A stretch of 8,190 bases of DNA from an uncultured Oscillochloris sp. Lineage in GTDB: Bacteria > Chloroflexota > Chloroflexia > Chloroflexales > Chloroflexaceae. Positions within the stretch are counted from its first letter, which is position 1. Each line of letters opens with the position of its first letter. The translations under genes and the position numbers were made by a program. Positions 1 through 6,413 of this stretch are shown here, piece by piece. Where the stretch lies: positions 1 through 8,190 of the forward strand of contig CAIRFY010000305.1 of assembly GCA_903877945.1 (NCBI GenBank). Reading direction: 5' to 3'. Below the pieces are notes generated by a model, which saw only the letters and a program-made list of their open reading frames with translations, made no database searches and was not told where the DNA came from.

Positions 1-7
1 ATGTCTT

Positions 8-139
8 AGGCATGTTTCAATCTAGCTTGACAGTTCAGCGATGAAACGATGACGCGGTGAGGCGTTCCGTATCGCCTCATCGCCTCATCGCCTCATCGCT
101 GAACTGTCAAGCTGAATGTACCCATTTTGAAACATGCCT
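8..139. repeat. Nested imperfect inverted repeat upstream of glgX
   Basis: Three sets of arms nest inside each other. The outer arms are 13 bp and perfect (8-20 aggcatgtttcaa against 127-139). The middle arms are 21 bp and perfect (24-44 against 93-113). The inner arms are 11 bp with one mismatch (54-64 gcggtgaggcg against 73-83). The spacers between outer and middle arms are unequal (3 nt on the left, 13 nt on the right), so a folded form would carry an asymmetric bulge. No transposase frame lies inside. It could be a small non-autonomous mobile element, an interspersed palindrome, or the terminator of a gene to the left of the window. The pairing is seen directly; the role is unknown. Confidence 0.8.
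73..96. repeat. Three tandem copies of octamer cgcctcat
   Basis: Perfect 8-bp units lie at 73-80, 81-88 and 89-96, followed by a partial unit (cgct) that runs into the middle palindrome arm. A related single unit on the opposite arm (about 54-64) lets one copy pair with it. The array therefore sits in the loop-proximal part of the larger palindrome and looks like a site of slippage, with copy number possibly varying between strains. Confidence 0.8.
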
Positions 140-217
140 TAGTGGTAGTTTCACTGCCACGACCCAATCGTCACGTTGTGGGAGCGGCGCAGCCGTCCCC
201 ACGCCCCCACCGGAAAC

Positions 218-221
218 GGAG
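218..221 (+). promoter_or_regulatory. Ribosome binding site for glgX
   Basis: GGAG lies 9 nt before the ATG at 231. It supports that start over the upstream in-frame GTG at 57, which would add 58 residues translated from palindromic, low-complexity leader DNA. Confidence 0.55.
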
Positions 222-230
222 TACTCCTGC

Positions 231-2384
231 ATGTCCTCAATCTGGCCTGGACGACCCTATCCCCTCGGCGCAAGCTGGGACGGCAAGGGTGTCAACTTCG
301 CGATTTTCTCCGCTCACGCCACCCACGTCGAGCTTTGCCTCTTCGATAGCCCGAACGCCCTGCGTGAGTCCGTTCGCTTCACGCTGCCCGAGCGCAACGA
401 GGATATCTGGCACGGCTACCTGCCCGGAGTTGGCCCCGGTCATCTCTATGGCTACCGCGTCTACGGCCCCTACAGCCCGCAGCAGGGCCACCGCTTCAAC
501 CCGCATAAACTGCTGATCGACCCCTACGCCCGCGCTCTGACCGGCCAGATCCAGTGGGATAAGTCGTTGTACGGCTACCGGGTCGATAGCCCCTACACCG
601 ATTTGACCATCGGTAAGCGCGATAGTGCGCCTTATATGCCCCGCTCGGTGGTCATCGACCCGAGCTTCACCTGGGGCGCTGACGCGCCGCCGAACACGCC
701 CCTGCGCGAGAGTGTGATCTACGAACTGCATGTGAAGGGCTTCACTCAGCAGCACCCCGAGGTGCCCCCGCACCTGCGCGGTACCTACGCCGGTCTGGCC
801 AGTCCGCCGGTGATTGCCTACCTGAAGGATCTGGGCGTCACCGCCGTTGAACTGCTTCCCATCCAGCAGTTTGTCGATGATCAGTACCTCACCGACAAAA
901 GTCTGATCAACTACTGGGGCTACCAGACGATCAACTACTTCAGCCCCGACGCCCGCTACGCCAGCAGCAGGACGCTCGGCGAGCAGGTGAACGAGTTTAA
1001 GCAGATGGTCAAAGATCTGCACGCCGCCGGGATCGAGGTTATCCTCGATGTGGTCTACAACCATACCGGCGAGGGCAACCAGCTTGGCCCTACCCTCAGC
1101 TTCCGTGGTATCGATAACGCCTCGTACTACCGCCTGGTGCCCGAGAACAAGCGCTATTTCATGGACTACACCGGCACCGGCAATAGTCTCAACACCGTCA
1201 ACCCGCGCACCCTCCAGATGATCGTCGACTCGCTGCGCTACTGGGTCAACGAGATGCATGTGGACGGATTCCGCTTCGACCTGACCCGCACCCTGGTTCG
1301 TGGCGACACCCACTCCGACCGGCCGAGCGCCTTCCTTGATATTGTCAAACAAGATCCGGTTCTCTCCCAGGTGAAGCTGATCGCCGAGCCGTGGGATGTC
1401 GGCCCCGATGGTTATTGGGTTGGCGGATTTCCCTCGCCCTGGGCTGAGTGGAACGGGAGATACCGCGATAACATCCGCTCGTTCTGGAAGAGTGCCTCGG
1501 GCCAGGTAGGCGAATTCGCCTCGCGCTTTATGGGCTCGTCCGACCTCTTCAAGCACAATGGCCGCCGTCCTAGCCACAGCATCAACTTTATCACCGCCCA
1601 CGATGGCTTCACCATGCGCGACCTTGTAAGCTACAACGACAAGCATAATGACGCCAACGGCGAAAACAACCGCGACGGCGACAACCACAACAACTCGTGG
1701 AACTGCGGCGTCGAGGGGCCAACCGATGACCTTGAGATCCGCAAGCTGCGCCTGCGCCAGATCCGTAATCTGCTGGCCACCCTGCTGCTCTCGCAAGGTA
1801 CGCCGATGGTGCTGGCCGGCGATGAGCGCGGGCGCACCCAGATGGGCAATAATAACGCCTACTGCCAGGATAATCCGGTCTCGTGGATCGACTGGACGCC
1901 TAGTGATGAGGCCGACGACCTGCTCAGTTTCACACGCTCGATCATCGCCTTGCGCAAGGCCCACCCCATCCTGCGCCGCCGCGACTTCTTCGCGGGTAGC
2001 CTCTCTCCTGGCGGTGCCGAGTACGATGTGGAGTGGCTCATCCCCGATGGTCAGGAGGTAGATCCGGCCCTCTGGAACAGCCCCGACCTGCGCTGCATCG
2101 GGCTGCTGATGAACGGCAAGGTGATGCGCGAACACGATGAGCATGGCCGCCCGGTGCGCGACGATGTTCTGCTGGTACTCTTTAACGCCGGTTCCGAGCC
2201 GGTGCCCTTCATCCTGCCCGATTGGCCCGACGACCCGGTCTGGGAGGTGCTGATCGACACGGCTGACCCTGGTACTCATGGTGAGCACGCACCCTCAAGC
2301 GAGATCTACGCGCTCCAGCCCCGCTCGCTCGTCCTGCTGGCTGAGCGAACTGCACGGCGATTACGTGACAAGCTGACCACGTGA
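231..2384 (+). CDS. glgX: Glycogen debranching enzyme (GlgX/TreX-type, GH13)
   Basis: This 717-residue cytoplasmic enzyme is expected to hydrolyse alpha-1,6 branch points of glycogen, mainly in the limit dextrins left by glycogen phosphorylase. The N-terminal part (from RPYPLGASWDGKGVNFAIFS, about residues 8-27) is a CBM48-type domain. The GH13 barrel follows with its four signature regions intact: DVVYNH at 273-278, GFRFDLTRT with nucleophile Asp350, LIAEPWDVGPDGYW with acid/base Glu386, and TAHDGF with His457-Asp458. A C-terminal beta domain follows. The length fits the GlgX/TreX family (about 650-720). The start is ATG 231, because the CBM48 homology begins at once after it and an SD-like GGAG precedes it; the frame is open back to GTG 57 but that part is repeat-derived. 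No treY/treZ or other glg gene is next to it, so a TreX-like trehalose role cannot be separated from glycogen breakdown here. Family call is firm; exact specificity is inferred. Confidence 0.95.
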   Translation: MSSIWPGRPYPLGASWDGKGVNFAIFSAHATHVELCLFDSPNALRESVRFTLPERNEDIWHGYLPGVGPGHLYGYRVYGPYSPQQGHRFNPHKLLIDPYARALTGQIQWDKSLYGYRVDSPYTDLTIGKRDSAPYMPRSVVIDPSFTWGADAPPNTPLRESVIYELHVKGFTQQHPEVPPHLRGTYAGLASPPVIAYLKDLGVTAVELLPIQQFVDDQYLTDKSLINYWGYQTINYFSPDARYASSRTLGEQVNEFKQMVKDLHAAGIEVILDVVYNHTGEGNQLGPTLSFRGIDNASYYRLVPENKRYFMDYTGTGNSLNTVNPRTLQMIVDSLRYWVNEMHVDGFRFDLTRTLVRGDTHSDRPSAFLDIVKQDPVLSQVKLIAEPWDVGPDGYWVGGFPSPWAEWNGRYRDNIRSFWKSASGQVGEFASRFMGSSDLFKHNGRRPSHSINFITAHDGFTMRDLVSYNDKHNDANGENNRDGDNHNNSWNCGVEGPTDDLEIRKLRLRQIRNLLATLLLSQGTPMVLAGDERGRTQMGNNNAYCQDNPVSWIDWTPSDEADDLLSFTRSIIALRKAHPILRRRDFFAGSLSPGGAEYDVEWLIPDGQEVDPALWNSPDLRCIGLLMNGKVMREHDEHGRPVRDDVLLVLFNAGSEPVPFILPDWPDDPVWEVLIDTADPGTHGEHAPSSEIYALQPRSLVLLAERTARRLRDKLTT

Positions 2385-2410
2385 TAGTGATATAAGGCAA
2401 GGTTCGCAGG

Positions 2411-2508
2411 TACTTTACAGTTTGTCGCCGATCAGCCCTCACCCCCCAGCCCCCTCTCCCCGTGAGGGAGAGGGGCTGGGGGTGAGGGTCGCACAGAACT
2501 GTAAAGTA
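2411..2508. repeat. Composite palindromic repeat downstream of glgX
   Basis: Perfect 12-bp outer arms (2411-2422 tactttacagtt against 2497-2508) enclose a GC-rich inner palindrome. In the inner one the C-rich arm (2436-2459) pairs with the G-rich arm (about 2467-2488) with single-base bulges in the C runs, around a tiny loop. The inner core is the same sequence family as the repeats at 4134-4260 and 6222-6348, while the outer arms are unique to this copy. It lies 26 bp after the glgX stop and could end its transcript, although no T-run follows the stem. An in-frame start at 2422 would translate the repeat and is not credible. Confidence 0.8.
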
Positions 2509-2535
2509 AAATTGCTAATTCTGAAACCATGTCTT

Positions 2536-2862
2536 ATGACGAATGATCGTGTGGAACGAAAGCATGCACGCGCCATGATGCTGGCGCGGTCGCTGGTGTG
2601 GCTGGCCGGGGCGGCCGAGGCTCTGCTGCTGGCCCGTCTGCTGGCCCGTTTGCTGGCCGCCCGACCGGACAACCCCGCCTTCGCCACGCTGTATCTGGTG
2701 ACGTGGCCTCTGGTTGCGCCGCTCGCGGCCCTCGACCGCGCCCAGCGTCAGTTTGGGGCTGTGCTTGAGATTTCTACGCTTACGGTGGCCCTCCTTCTGC
2801 CTATGATCGCGTATCTGCTCTGGATCTGGCTCGCGCCCCGTGGCTCCGGTTCGTGCCCGTAG
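2536..2862 (+). CDS. Small two-helix membrane protein, YggT family-like
   Basis: The product is about 108 residues and is probably an inner-membrane protein. A first hydrophobic helix spans about residues 17-41 and a second about 79-100. Between them is a short polar stretch with the pattern NPAF..LY..TWPLVAPLAALDR (residues 46-68), which resembles the NP..RLLYRLTDPLLAPFR-type linker of the YggT family. YggT proteins have loosely defined envelope or division-related roles, so no specific function is assigned. The start is uncertain. ATG 2536 is the first one past the repeat; ATG 2575 or 2578, just before the first helix, are alternatives, and none has a convincing Shine-Dalgarno. The stop is 41 bp before the next gene, so co-transcription with the BNR protein is likely. 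The real-gene call rests on the hydrophobic pattern and family resemblance. Confidence 0.65.
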   Translation: MTNDRVERKHARAMMLARSLVWLAGAAEALLLARLLARLLAARPDNPAFATLYLVTWPLVAPLAALDRAQRQFGAVLEISTLTVALLLPMIAYLLWIWLAPRGSGSCP

Positions 2863-2891
2863 CGTTGTATCAGACGATGCGCCCAGCGTTC

Positions 2892-2897
2892 GAGGAG
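2892..2897 (+). promoter_or_regulatory. Ribosome binding site for BNR-repeat protein
   Basis: GAGGAG lies 6 nt before ATG 2904. It favours that start over the in-frame GTG at 2853, which would overlap the preceding gene and put 17 residues ahead of the signal peptide. Confidence 0.75.
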
Positions 2898-2903
2898 TTC
2901 ACC

Positions 2904-4115
2904 ATGAGCCGCCTCCGTATTCTTCTCCTGCTCGTTGCTCTGCTCGCTCCGTCAGTTCGACCGGCCCAGGCCCAGACGAGCGGCTGGCGTGATACGCCGT
3001 TCACGCTCGCGAGCAGCGGCGATGGCGACCGCTATGGCGCGCTCACATACACCTGCTGGGATCCTATCAACCCCGGCCAACTGCTGGTCGCTGAGCATGG
3101 CGTCGGCGTTGTTCGCTACGACCTGCGCAGCGGGAGCCGTACCCTGCTTACCACCTCGGCAGAAACTTTCAGCTACGTGGAGTGCAGCGAGACTGGCTGG
3201 CTCTACACACTCATCGAGCAGCGTATGATCGCGTTCTCGCCCGCAGGCGGCGAGCCTGTCTCGCTCAGCCCGCCGCCAACGAACTTCGCCCACGATGGCA
3301 GCGGCATCGTCTACGGCTTGCTTGGGACAACGGTCTACGCCGGGGCGGCCGGCGCAATGAACGATATCCGCAGCACGCCCTTTGCGGACGGGGCCGATGT
3401 CGCGCTCCAGGTGAGCGGGCCAGATGCCAGGGCGCTCTACGCGCTGGTCATCCGCCGATCACCAGACAATAGCCAGATGAATCACTACGAAGTCTGGTTC
3501 TCGCCGTCCGGCGGCAACACGAATCCCAACACGGGCGGCGCGCCCTGGGAGCTGCGCTCACGCACGGAGGTCGGCGGCGCATACGGCGGCCCGTACATTC
3601 GTTTTATCCCGCTGGGCGATGCACCTGCGCCCGTCGGCACCCTGATGCTCTTCGTTGACCCCGGAGGATCTGGCTCAAGCCACGTCTCCGATGTCCTGCT
3701 CTCCAATGATGGCGGACGAACATTTCGCGTCGTCGAAAAGCGCGGTATGGACAGCCTGAGCTATAGCACCTTCTACGCCGTGCGCGACGGTGTGATGCGC
3801 TTCTCAGTCAGCACGGCACCGTATGGGCCGCGTGACTTCAGCCTTAGCCTGACCAACGACGGCGGTGCGACATGGCAGGAACTGGGCAAACCGGCGCTGC
3901 CCGCCACGCCTGAGTTGGATGGCACGCAGATCGTGGTCGCCCGCGCCGCGCCGCAGGTGGTCGCGCTGAGCGATCCGAGCGGCACCTACCTCAGCACCGA
4001 CGGCGGCCAGCGCTGGGCGCGGGTCGGCGACCAGCGTGGGGCGCTCCAGTTTAGCCCCTACCTGCCGCTCCAACTGCTGGGGCGCAACGGTCTGACCCTC
4101 AGCGTCAGGGCATGA
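2904..4115 (+). CDS. Secreted BNR/Asp-box repeat protein
   Basis: The product is 403 residues. It opens with a classic Sec signal peptide (MSRLRILLLLVALLAP, likely cut after AQA near residue 24), so the mature protein is exported. Three Asp-box motifs of the S/T-x-D-G-G-x-x-W/F type are visible: SNDGGRTF 267-274, TNDGGATW 317-324 and STDGGQRW 364-371. A degenerate one may lie in the SPSGGN...APWELRS segment. Their spacing of about 50 residues fits blades of a sialidase/photosystem-stability-factor-like beta-propeller. Asp boxes are structural, and no sialidase catalytic Arg triad could be identified, so enzymatic activity should not be assumed. Only two cysteines (C51, C94) occur in the mature part and might form a disulfide. 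There is no lipobox, C-terminal membrane anchor or YLPL-type tail. It probably shares a transcript with the preceding membrane protein. Precise role and ligand are unknown. Confidence 0.85.
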   Translation: MSRLRILLLLVALLAPSVRPAQAQTSGWRDTPFTLASSGDGDRYGALTYTCWDPINPGQLLVAEHGVGVVRYDLRSGSRTLLTTSAETFSYVECSETGWLYTLIEQRMIAFSPAGGEPVSLSPPPTNFAHDGSGIVYGLLGTTVYAGAAGAMNDIRSTPFADGADVALQVSGPDARALYALVIRRSPDNSQMNHYEVWFSPSGGNTNPNTGGAPWELRSRTEVGGAYGGPYIRFIPLGDAPAPVGTLMLFVDPGGSGSSHVSDVLLSNDGGRTFRVVEKRGMDSLSYSTFYAVRDGVMRFSVSTAPYGPRDFSLSLTNDGGATWQELGKPALPATPELDGTQIVVARAAPQVVALSDPSGTYLSTDGGQRWARVGDQRGALQFSPYLPLQLLGRNGLTLSVRA

Positions 4116-4133
4116 GCAAAGTCAGATCCGGCC

Positions 4134-4260
4134 CCCTCACCCCCTGCCCCTCTCCCTCACGGGGAGAGGGGAGATTCCGCATCAGGACGTATCCGACTCC
4201 CCCTCTCCCGTTCAGGGAGAGGGGGCTGGGGGGTGAGGGTTGTCCGGCGGCAGACGCCTT
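4134..4260. repeat. 127-bp interspersed repeat, copy A
   Basis: The copy consists of a C-rich arm (4134-4156), a short G-rich counter-arm (about 4160-4170), a spacer with gattccgca and caggacg, a second C-rich arm (about 4200-4209), a long G-rich arm (4215-4239), and a tail with gtccggcgg. It aligns without gaps to 6222-6348 with 11 differences by hand count. It can fold either as two local hairpins or as one long stem joining the two outer arms. It fills most of the gap between the BNR and FG-GAP genes and would lie in the leader or terminator region of their transcripts. Confidence 0.9.
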
Positions 4261-4278
4261 TCTGAGACTTTGTCGTTC

Positions 4279-4285
4279 AAGGAGG
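4279..4285 (+). promoter_or_regulatory. Strong ribosome binding site for FG-GAP protein
   Basis: AAGGAGG lies 6 nt before ATG 4292. This near-perfect Shine-Dalgarno fixes the start, against the in-frame ATG at 4112 that overlaps the preceding stop codon and would translate the whole 127-bp repeat. Confidence 0.9.
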
Positions 4286-4291
4286 ATTCCC

Positions 4292-6220
4292 ATGTTCCAT
4301 CGTCTGGCGCTGTTCGGACTGGTTGGGTGTGTCCTGATGAGCGGCCTCCTGGCACCGGCACACGCGGCGCAGACACGCACCGCAGCGGCAGTGGAGCTGC
4401 CGGTTCTGAAGTGGCAGTACGGTGGCTGTGCCGCGCCGCCGCACTACTGTGATACGGGCTGGTACGCCTCGCCCGCCGTCGCTGACCTGGACAACGACGG
4501 AAAGCCCGAGGTGATCTGGGGAAACTACGAGTTGTTCGCCCTCAACGGTGAGGATGGCAGCACCCAGTGGAGCGCCAAGAACGGCGCTCGGATCTGGCCC
4601 GCCATTGCGGTGGCTGACATAGACGGGAATGGCTCTCTTGAGGTAGTCGTCGGGCGGGGCGGCGACCAGGTCACCGCCTACGCGGCGACCGGCGCGGCCC
4701 TCTGGACGAGGAACCCCTTTGGCGGCGGTGAGGTGCGTACCCTGGCGCTGTCCGACCTGGAGGGCGACGGACGGTACGAGGTTGTCGTTGGCCGGGCCAG
4801 CGGCGGTGACACCAAGCAGGTGAGTGTCTACGAGCCGGATGGCAGCCTGCGCCCTGGCTGGCCCGCCCGTCACGACAATGAGGCGGGCTACGGCTGGGGC
4901 ATGTACAACGAGAACATCGCTATCGCCGATATGAACGGCGACGGCAAGCAGGAGATCTTCGCCCCCACCGACACCCACTACATTACCGGACTCGCCCCCG
5001 ACGGCAGTCAGCTCCCGGTCAACCCGATCTATGGCGCGGGCAAAGTCTGGAGCCAGGTGGGCGTCCACGTCGATCACGCCGTTGACCTGCGCGGCTACGC
5101 CAATTGTGGCACCGAGCACCGGCCAAACTTTGCTAACGTCGCCCCGGTGATCGCCGATATGGATGGCGACGGCACCCTGGAACTGGTCGTCCCCGGCGAT
5201 GTGTATAACTGTGCTATTGGCGACCCCGCCGGTGACATGTACTACCTGCCGTGGATCTTCAAGGTTGACCGTACCCGCTGGAGTGGTAGCGGCTTCGACT
5301 GGACGGTGCTGCCCACGCCAGTCCCTAACAGTGGTGCGCTCTCGCAAGATTACAGCGTGATCGAGAACGCGGTGATGAACGCGGTGGCTGCCGACCTGGA
5401 CGGTGACGGCACACGTGAAATTCTCTACCCCGCGTATGATGGACGACTGCACGCCTTCTGGCTCGACAAGACCGAGCATGGCGCGTGGCCGTTCAAGGTA
5501 CCAGGGAGCGGTATTCGCTTCGCCTCCGAACCCGTGGTGGCCGACCTCAACAACGACGGGCAGGCCGAGGTGATTTTCACCTCGTGGCCCGAGGTCGCCA
5601 GCGGGAAGGTCGGACAGGTGATCATCCTCAACAGCCAGGGGCAGCAGATTTACGCCATCGATCTGCCGACGCCGGGTTCCGGCGGTACCTGGAACGGCGG
5701 GTTGGGCGCGCCGACCATCGCCAACATCGACGCCGACCCCGACCTTGAATTGGTGATCGGCACCAGCCACAGCGGGGCCGTGGCCTACGATCTACCCGGC
5801 AGCGCCAACGCACGCGTGCTTTGGGGCACCGGGCGCGGCAGCCAGTTACGCAGCGGACTGGCCCCGCCCGCGCTGCCCACGCTGACGATCAGCAGTGCGG
5901 TGCCAGCACAGGCAATCGCGGCGGGCGGCAGCGCCAGTTACGTGATCAGCCTCGGCGGCATCAATGCGCCGATCAGCCTCTCGGCGGGGGCGATCAGCGG
6001 CCCCGCCCCCCTGCCCACACTCTCGCTCACACCAGACAGCCTGAGCGGGCCGGGCCAGGTAACGCTGAGCCTGACCGATCAGCACACGGCAGGCTCGCTC
6101 ATCCCCGGCGCGGCCTATCAGGTGACACTGACCGCGACGAGCGGCAGCAATACACGCACGCTCACCGTACACATGATCGTCGGCGGCGTCAGCACCTACC
6201 TGCCCCTGGTGCGGCGGTGA
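4292..6220 (+). CDS. Secreted FG-GAP/VCBS beta-propeller protein with Ig-like C-terminal domain
   Basis: The product is 642 residues, exported by an N-terminal signal peptide (MFHRLALFGLVGCVLMSGLL, likely cut after AHA near residue 25). Eight repeats carry the calcium-binding pattern A-D-x-D/N-x-D-G-x-x-E, beginning near residues 64 (ADLDNDG), 108 (ADIDGNG), 154 (SDLEGDG), 212 (ADMNGDG), 288 (ADMDGDG), 367 (ADLDGDG), 417 (ADLNNDG) and 477 (ANIDADP). This fits an integrin-alpha-like propeller; the last repeat is degenerate and lacks the usual Gly. Cysteines pair plausibly as C46/C53 and C272/C307. A linker leads to a 528-633 beta-sandwich region (GGSASYVISL, then GAAYQVTLTATSGS) like Ig-type domains of secreted bacterial proteins. 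The chain ends in YLPLVRR (636-642). The protein probably acts outside the cell or on its surface in adhesion or ligand binding; no catalytic motif is seen. The gene is bracketed by two copies of the 127-bp repeat. Confidence 0.92.
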   Translation: MFHRLALFGLVGCVLMSGLLAPAHAAQTRTAAAVELPVLKWQYGGCAAPPHYCDTGWYASPAVADLDNDGKPEVIWGNYELFALNGEDGSTQWSAKNGARIWPAIAVADIDGNGSLEVVVGRGGDQVTAYAATGAALWTRNPFGGGEVRTLALSDLEGDGRYEVVVGRASGGDTKQVSVYEPDGSLRPGWPARHDNEAGYGWGMYNENIAIADMNGDGKQEIFAPTDTHYITGLAPDGSQLPVNPIYGAGKVWSQVGVHVDHAVDLRGYANCGTEHRPNFANVAPVIADMDGDGTLELVVPGDVYNCAIGDPAGDMYYLPWIFKVDRTRWSGSGFDWTVLPTPVPNSGALSQDYSVIENAVMNAVAADLDGDGTREILYPAYDGRLHAFWLDKTEHGAWPFKVPGSGIRFASEPVVADLNNDGQAEVIFTSWPEVASGKVGQVIILNSQGQQIYAIDLPTPGSGGTWNGGLGAPTIANIDADPDLELVIGTSHSGAVAYDLPGSANARVLWGTGRGSQLRSGLAPPALPTLTISSAVPAQAIAAGGSASYVISLGGINAPISLSAGAISGPAPLPTLSLTPDSLSGPGQVTLSLTDQHTAGSLIPGAAYQVTLTATSGSNTRTLTVHMIVGGVSTYLPLVRR

Positions 6221-6221
6221 A

Positions 6222-6348
6222 CCCTCACCCCCAGCCCCTCTCCCTCACGGGGAGAGGGAAGATTCCGCACCAGGACGCATCCGACTTCCCCTCTCCCGCT
6301 CAGGGAGAGGGGGCTGGGGGGTGAGGGCCGTCCGGCGGTAGAATCCTT
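6222..6348. repeat. 127-bp interspersed repeat, copy B
   Basis: This is the second copy of the 4134-4260 element in the same orientation, starting 1 bp after the FG-GAP stop codon. The local hairpins are well formed: 6236-6244 pairs with 6250-6258, and 6288-6297 pairs with 6303-6312. Alternatively the outer arms 6222-6244 and 6303-6327 can pair into one long stem. Because the FG-GAP gene and the kinase gene converge here, the structure may also end both transcripts. Confidence 0.9.
6288..6312. terminator. Possible bidirectional terminator hairpin between convergent genes
   Basis: A perfect 10-bp stem (cccctctccc against gggagagggg) closes a 5-nt loop, in a 193-bp gap where two genes converge. 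No T-run follows the stem on either strand, so it is not a canonical intrinsic terminator. The call is based on position and stem strength only. Confidence 0.3.
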
Positions 6349-6364
6349 AAAAGTATTGGGTTTA

Positions 6365-6400
6365 GGGGCTGGGGGAGAGGGCTGTCCGGCAGTGGATTCC
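6365..6400. repeat. Partial third copy of the 127-bp repeat (right end)
   Basis: The segment with ggggctggggg, gtccggc and a ggattcc tail matches the right end of copy B (6311-6346) with several differences and a small length change in the G run. It has no matching left half, so it looks like a decayed or truncated copy lying in tandem just after copy B and 13 bp from the kinase stop codon. Confidence 0.7.
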
Positions 6401-6413
6401 CAAAATAGTGCCC

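Noticed and set aside
127..155. TTGAAA at 127-132 with a -10-like ttcact 17 nt later, as a glgX promoter
   Set aside because: The -10 matches consensus at only about half its positions, and TTGAAA is part of the palindrome arm. It is too weak to annotate.
178..202. Imperfect hairpin (gtgggagcggc against gccgtccccac) in the glgX leader, considered as a riboswitch or attenuator
   Set aside because: The stem is short with an internal shift, has no T-run and matches no riboswitch class I know. GC-rich chance pairing is enough to explain it.
237..2288. A 683-codon open frame on the minus strand lying wholly inside glgX
   Set aside because: It is antisense to a gene with all GH13 motifs. Its protein is low in recognisable domains and rich in V/A/G/D, as expected from the complement of GC-rich codons.
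2904..4115. Sialidase enzyme annotation for the BNR-repeat protein
   Set aside because: Asp boxes alone are structural; the catalytic arginine triad and the Tyr/Glu pair could not be identified.
4277..5770. A 497-codon open frame on the minus strand inside the FG-GAP gene
   Set aside because: Its repetitive V/G/D/H-rich translation mirrors the Asp/Gly-rich FG-GAP repeats on the other strand. It has no domain or ribosome binding site that I can see.
4134..6400. Regularly recurring repeats considered as a CRISPR array
   Set aside because: Copies are about 2 kb apart, palindromic, separated by a gene, and have no short unique spacers or cas genes.
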